Source of the DNA: Shewanella basaltis | GTDB taxonomy: Bacteria > Pseudomonadota > Gammaproteobacteria > Enterobacterales > Shewanellaceae | Assembly (NCBI RefSeq): GCF_023283885.1 | Contig: NZ_JAKILA010000002.1 | Location: 283,826 to 347,825, forward strand | Length of the DNA stretch: 64,000 nucleotides | Direction: 5' to 3' | Shown: positions 63,112-64,000 of the stretch, in pieces | How the letters are laid out: the number at the start of each line of letters is the position of its first letter | Numbering within the stretch: the first letter of the stretch is position 1 | The notes under the pieces: model-generated | What the model saw: only the letters and a program-made list of their open reading frames with translations | The model's database searches: none | Told to the model about the DNA's origin: nothing | Made by a program: the position numbers and the translations under genes

Positions 63112-64000
63112 CATGGATGCGGCAGCATCACTTCAAGTTCGCTTCTGTGACACGCCGCAAGTACATCCTTGTAAGCTTGGCCATGACGTCCATGTCATGG
63201 ACGGTCACAGCCGCGCTGGCACTCGAGGTTCTATGTCTTCATTGCTGGCGGTTTATTGGCTTGATGTGTAGCTAAATATAGGCTCATTGATGTGGCAGAA
63301 TCACCTCAAGTTCAAACACTTCTGTAACACGCTGCAAGTACATCCTTGTAAGCTCGGCCATGACGTCCATGTCATGGACGGTCACAGCCGCGCTTAAACT
63401 TGAGGCTCTATTTCTTCGTTGCTGGCGGTTTATTGGCTTGATGTGTAGCTAAATATAGGCTCATTGATGTGGCAGAATCACCTCAAGTTCAAACGCTTCT
63501 ATGACACGCTGCAAGTACATCCTTGTAAGCTCGGCCATGACGTCCATGTCATGGACGGTCACAGCCGCGCTGGCACTCGAGGTTCTATGTCTTCATTGCT
63601 GGCGGTTTATTGGCTTGATGTGTAGCTAAATATAGGCTCATGGATGCGGCAGAATCACCTCAAGTTCAATCACTTCTGTGACACGCTGCAAGTACATCCT
63701 TGTAAGCTCGACCATGACGTCCATGTCATGGACGGTCACAGTCGCGCTTAAACTTAAGGATTAATATCTTCGTTGCTGGCTGTGTAGCGGCATAGATGTG
63801 AAGAGAAATATCAGCTCATGGATGTGGCAGAATCACCTCAAGTTCAAACGCTTCTGTGACACGCTGCAAGTACATCCTTGTAAGCTCGGCCATGACGTCC
63901 ATGTCATGGACGGTCACAGTCGCGCTTAAACTTAAGGATTAATATCTTCGTTGCTGGCTGTGTAGCGGCATAGATGTGAAGAGAAATATCAGCTCATGGA
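63112..64000. repeat. Tandem array of ~177-bp units, at least five copies, continuing past the window
   Basis: The core GTACATCCTTGTAAGC recurs at 63161, 63338, 63515, 63692 and 63870, giving periods of 177, 177, 177 and 178. The last bases before 64000 begin a sixth unit. Each unit holds a hairpin built on GTCCATG-T-CATGGAC (first copy at 63188-63202) extended on both sides by TGAC / GTCA. Units 4 and 5 share a variant right half distinct from units 1-3. I find no conserved long reading frame and no spacer-like variation typical of CRISPR. Confidence 0.95.

Noticed and set aside
63112..64000. Possible CRISPR array
   Set aside because: Units are ~177 bases and similar along their whole length; there is no short direct repeat with unique spacers and no cas gene nearby.

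Overview
The window is a chromosomal segment from a marine gammaproteobacterium, almost certainly Shewanella. Three things point there: the polar flagellar/chemotaxis gene order (flhF-flhG-fliA-cheY-cheZ-cheA-cheB-parC-parP-cheW), a complete pfaA-pfaB-pfaC-pfaD polyunsaturated fatty acid (EPA-type) synthase with its regulator pfaR, and several families of intergenic inverted-repeat elements. Base composition is moderate (low-to-mid 40s % GC by eye). No rRNA, tRNA, CRISPR array, intact insertion sequence or prophage was seen.

Layout. (1) 1-10,068, + strand: end of the flagellar/chemotaxis operon, from FlhF/FlhG/FliA (number and timing of the polar flagellum) through CheY/Z/A/B to the ParC/ParP pair that places chemosensory arrays at the cell pole, then CheW and a DUF2802 protein. 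(2) 10,087-12,255, - strand: a NOL1/NOP2/Sun-type RNA cytosine methyltransferase and a DUF2461 protein. (3) 13,010-15,361, + strand: a retropepsin-like 'zinc protease', a RimK ATP-grasp ligase and an aspartoacylase-like hydrolase in one tight operon. (4) 15,430-21,670: an Aer-like energy/redox receptor, a second chemoreceptor and an FAH-family hydrolase, interspersed with inverted-repeat elements. (5) 21,688-40,186, - strand: pfaR-pfaA-pfaB-pfaC-pfaD plus a small cysteine-containing protein; PfaA carries five tandem acyl carrier domains. No pfaE phosphopantetheinyl transferase is present. (6) 41,458-57,289, - strand: about fifteen tightly packed genes for a cell-envelope machine: HzsA-like haem lipoprotein, SH3/beta-barrel proteins, TlpA thioredoxin, DUF4266 lipoprotein, DUF3570 porin-like protein, three TPR proteins, ExbB, two ExbD and a TonB/AgmX-like protein. 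(7) 57,673-63,064, + strand, divergent: a DUF1588-like cytochrome-type protein, a LamG lipoprotein with CxxCH motifs, and a Tat-exported DUF1501-like protein. (8) 63,112-64,000: a tandem array with a period of about 177 bp that runs off the window.

Most interesting points. The ExbB/ExbD/TonB-like + TPR + beta-barrel + redox locus with its divergent trio is the best candidate for a poorly described system; its parts recall the myxobacterial Agl/Glt motor, and one of its two ExbD subunits has Asn in place of the proton-carrying Asp. PfaR looks like a domesticated IS481-type transposase that has lost catalytic residues. The CheA linker carries three evenly spaced copies of an acidic motif. Several intergenic elements show compensatory changes between copies, implying that their folded structure is maintained.
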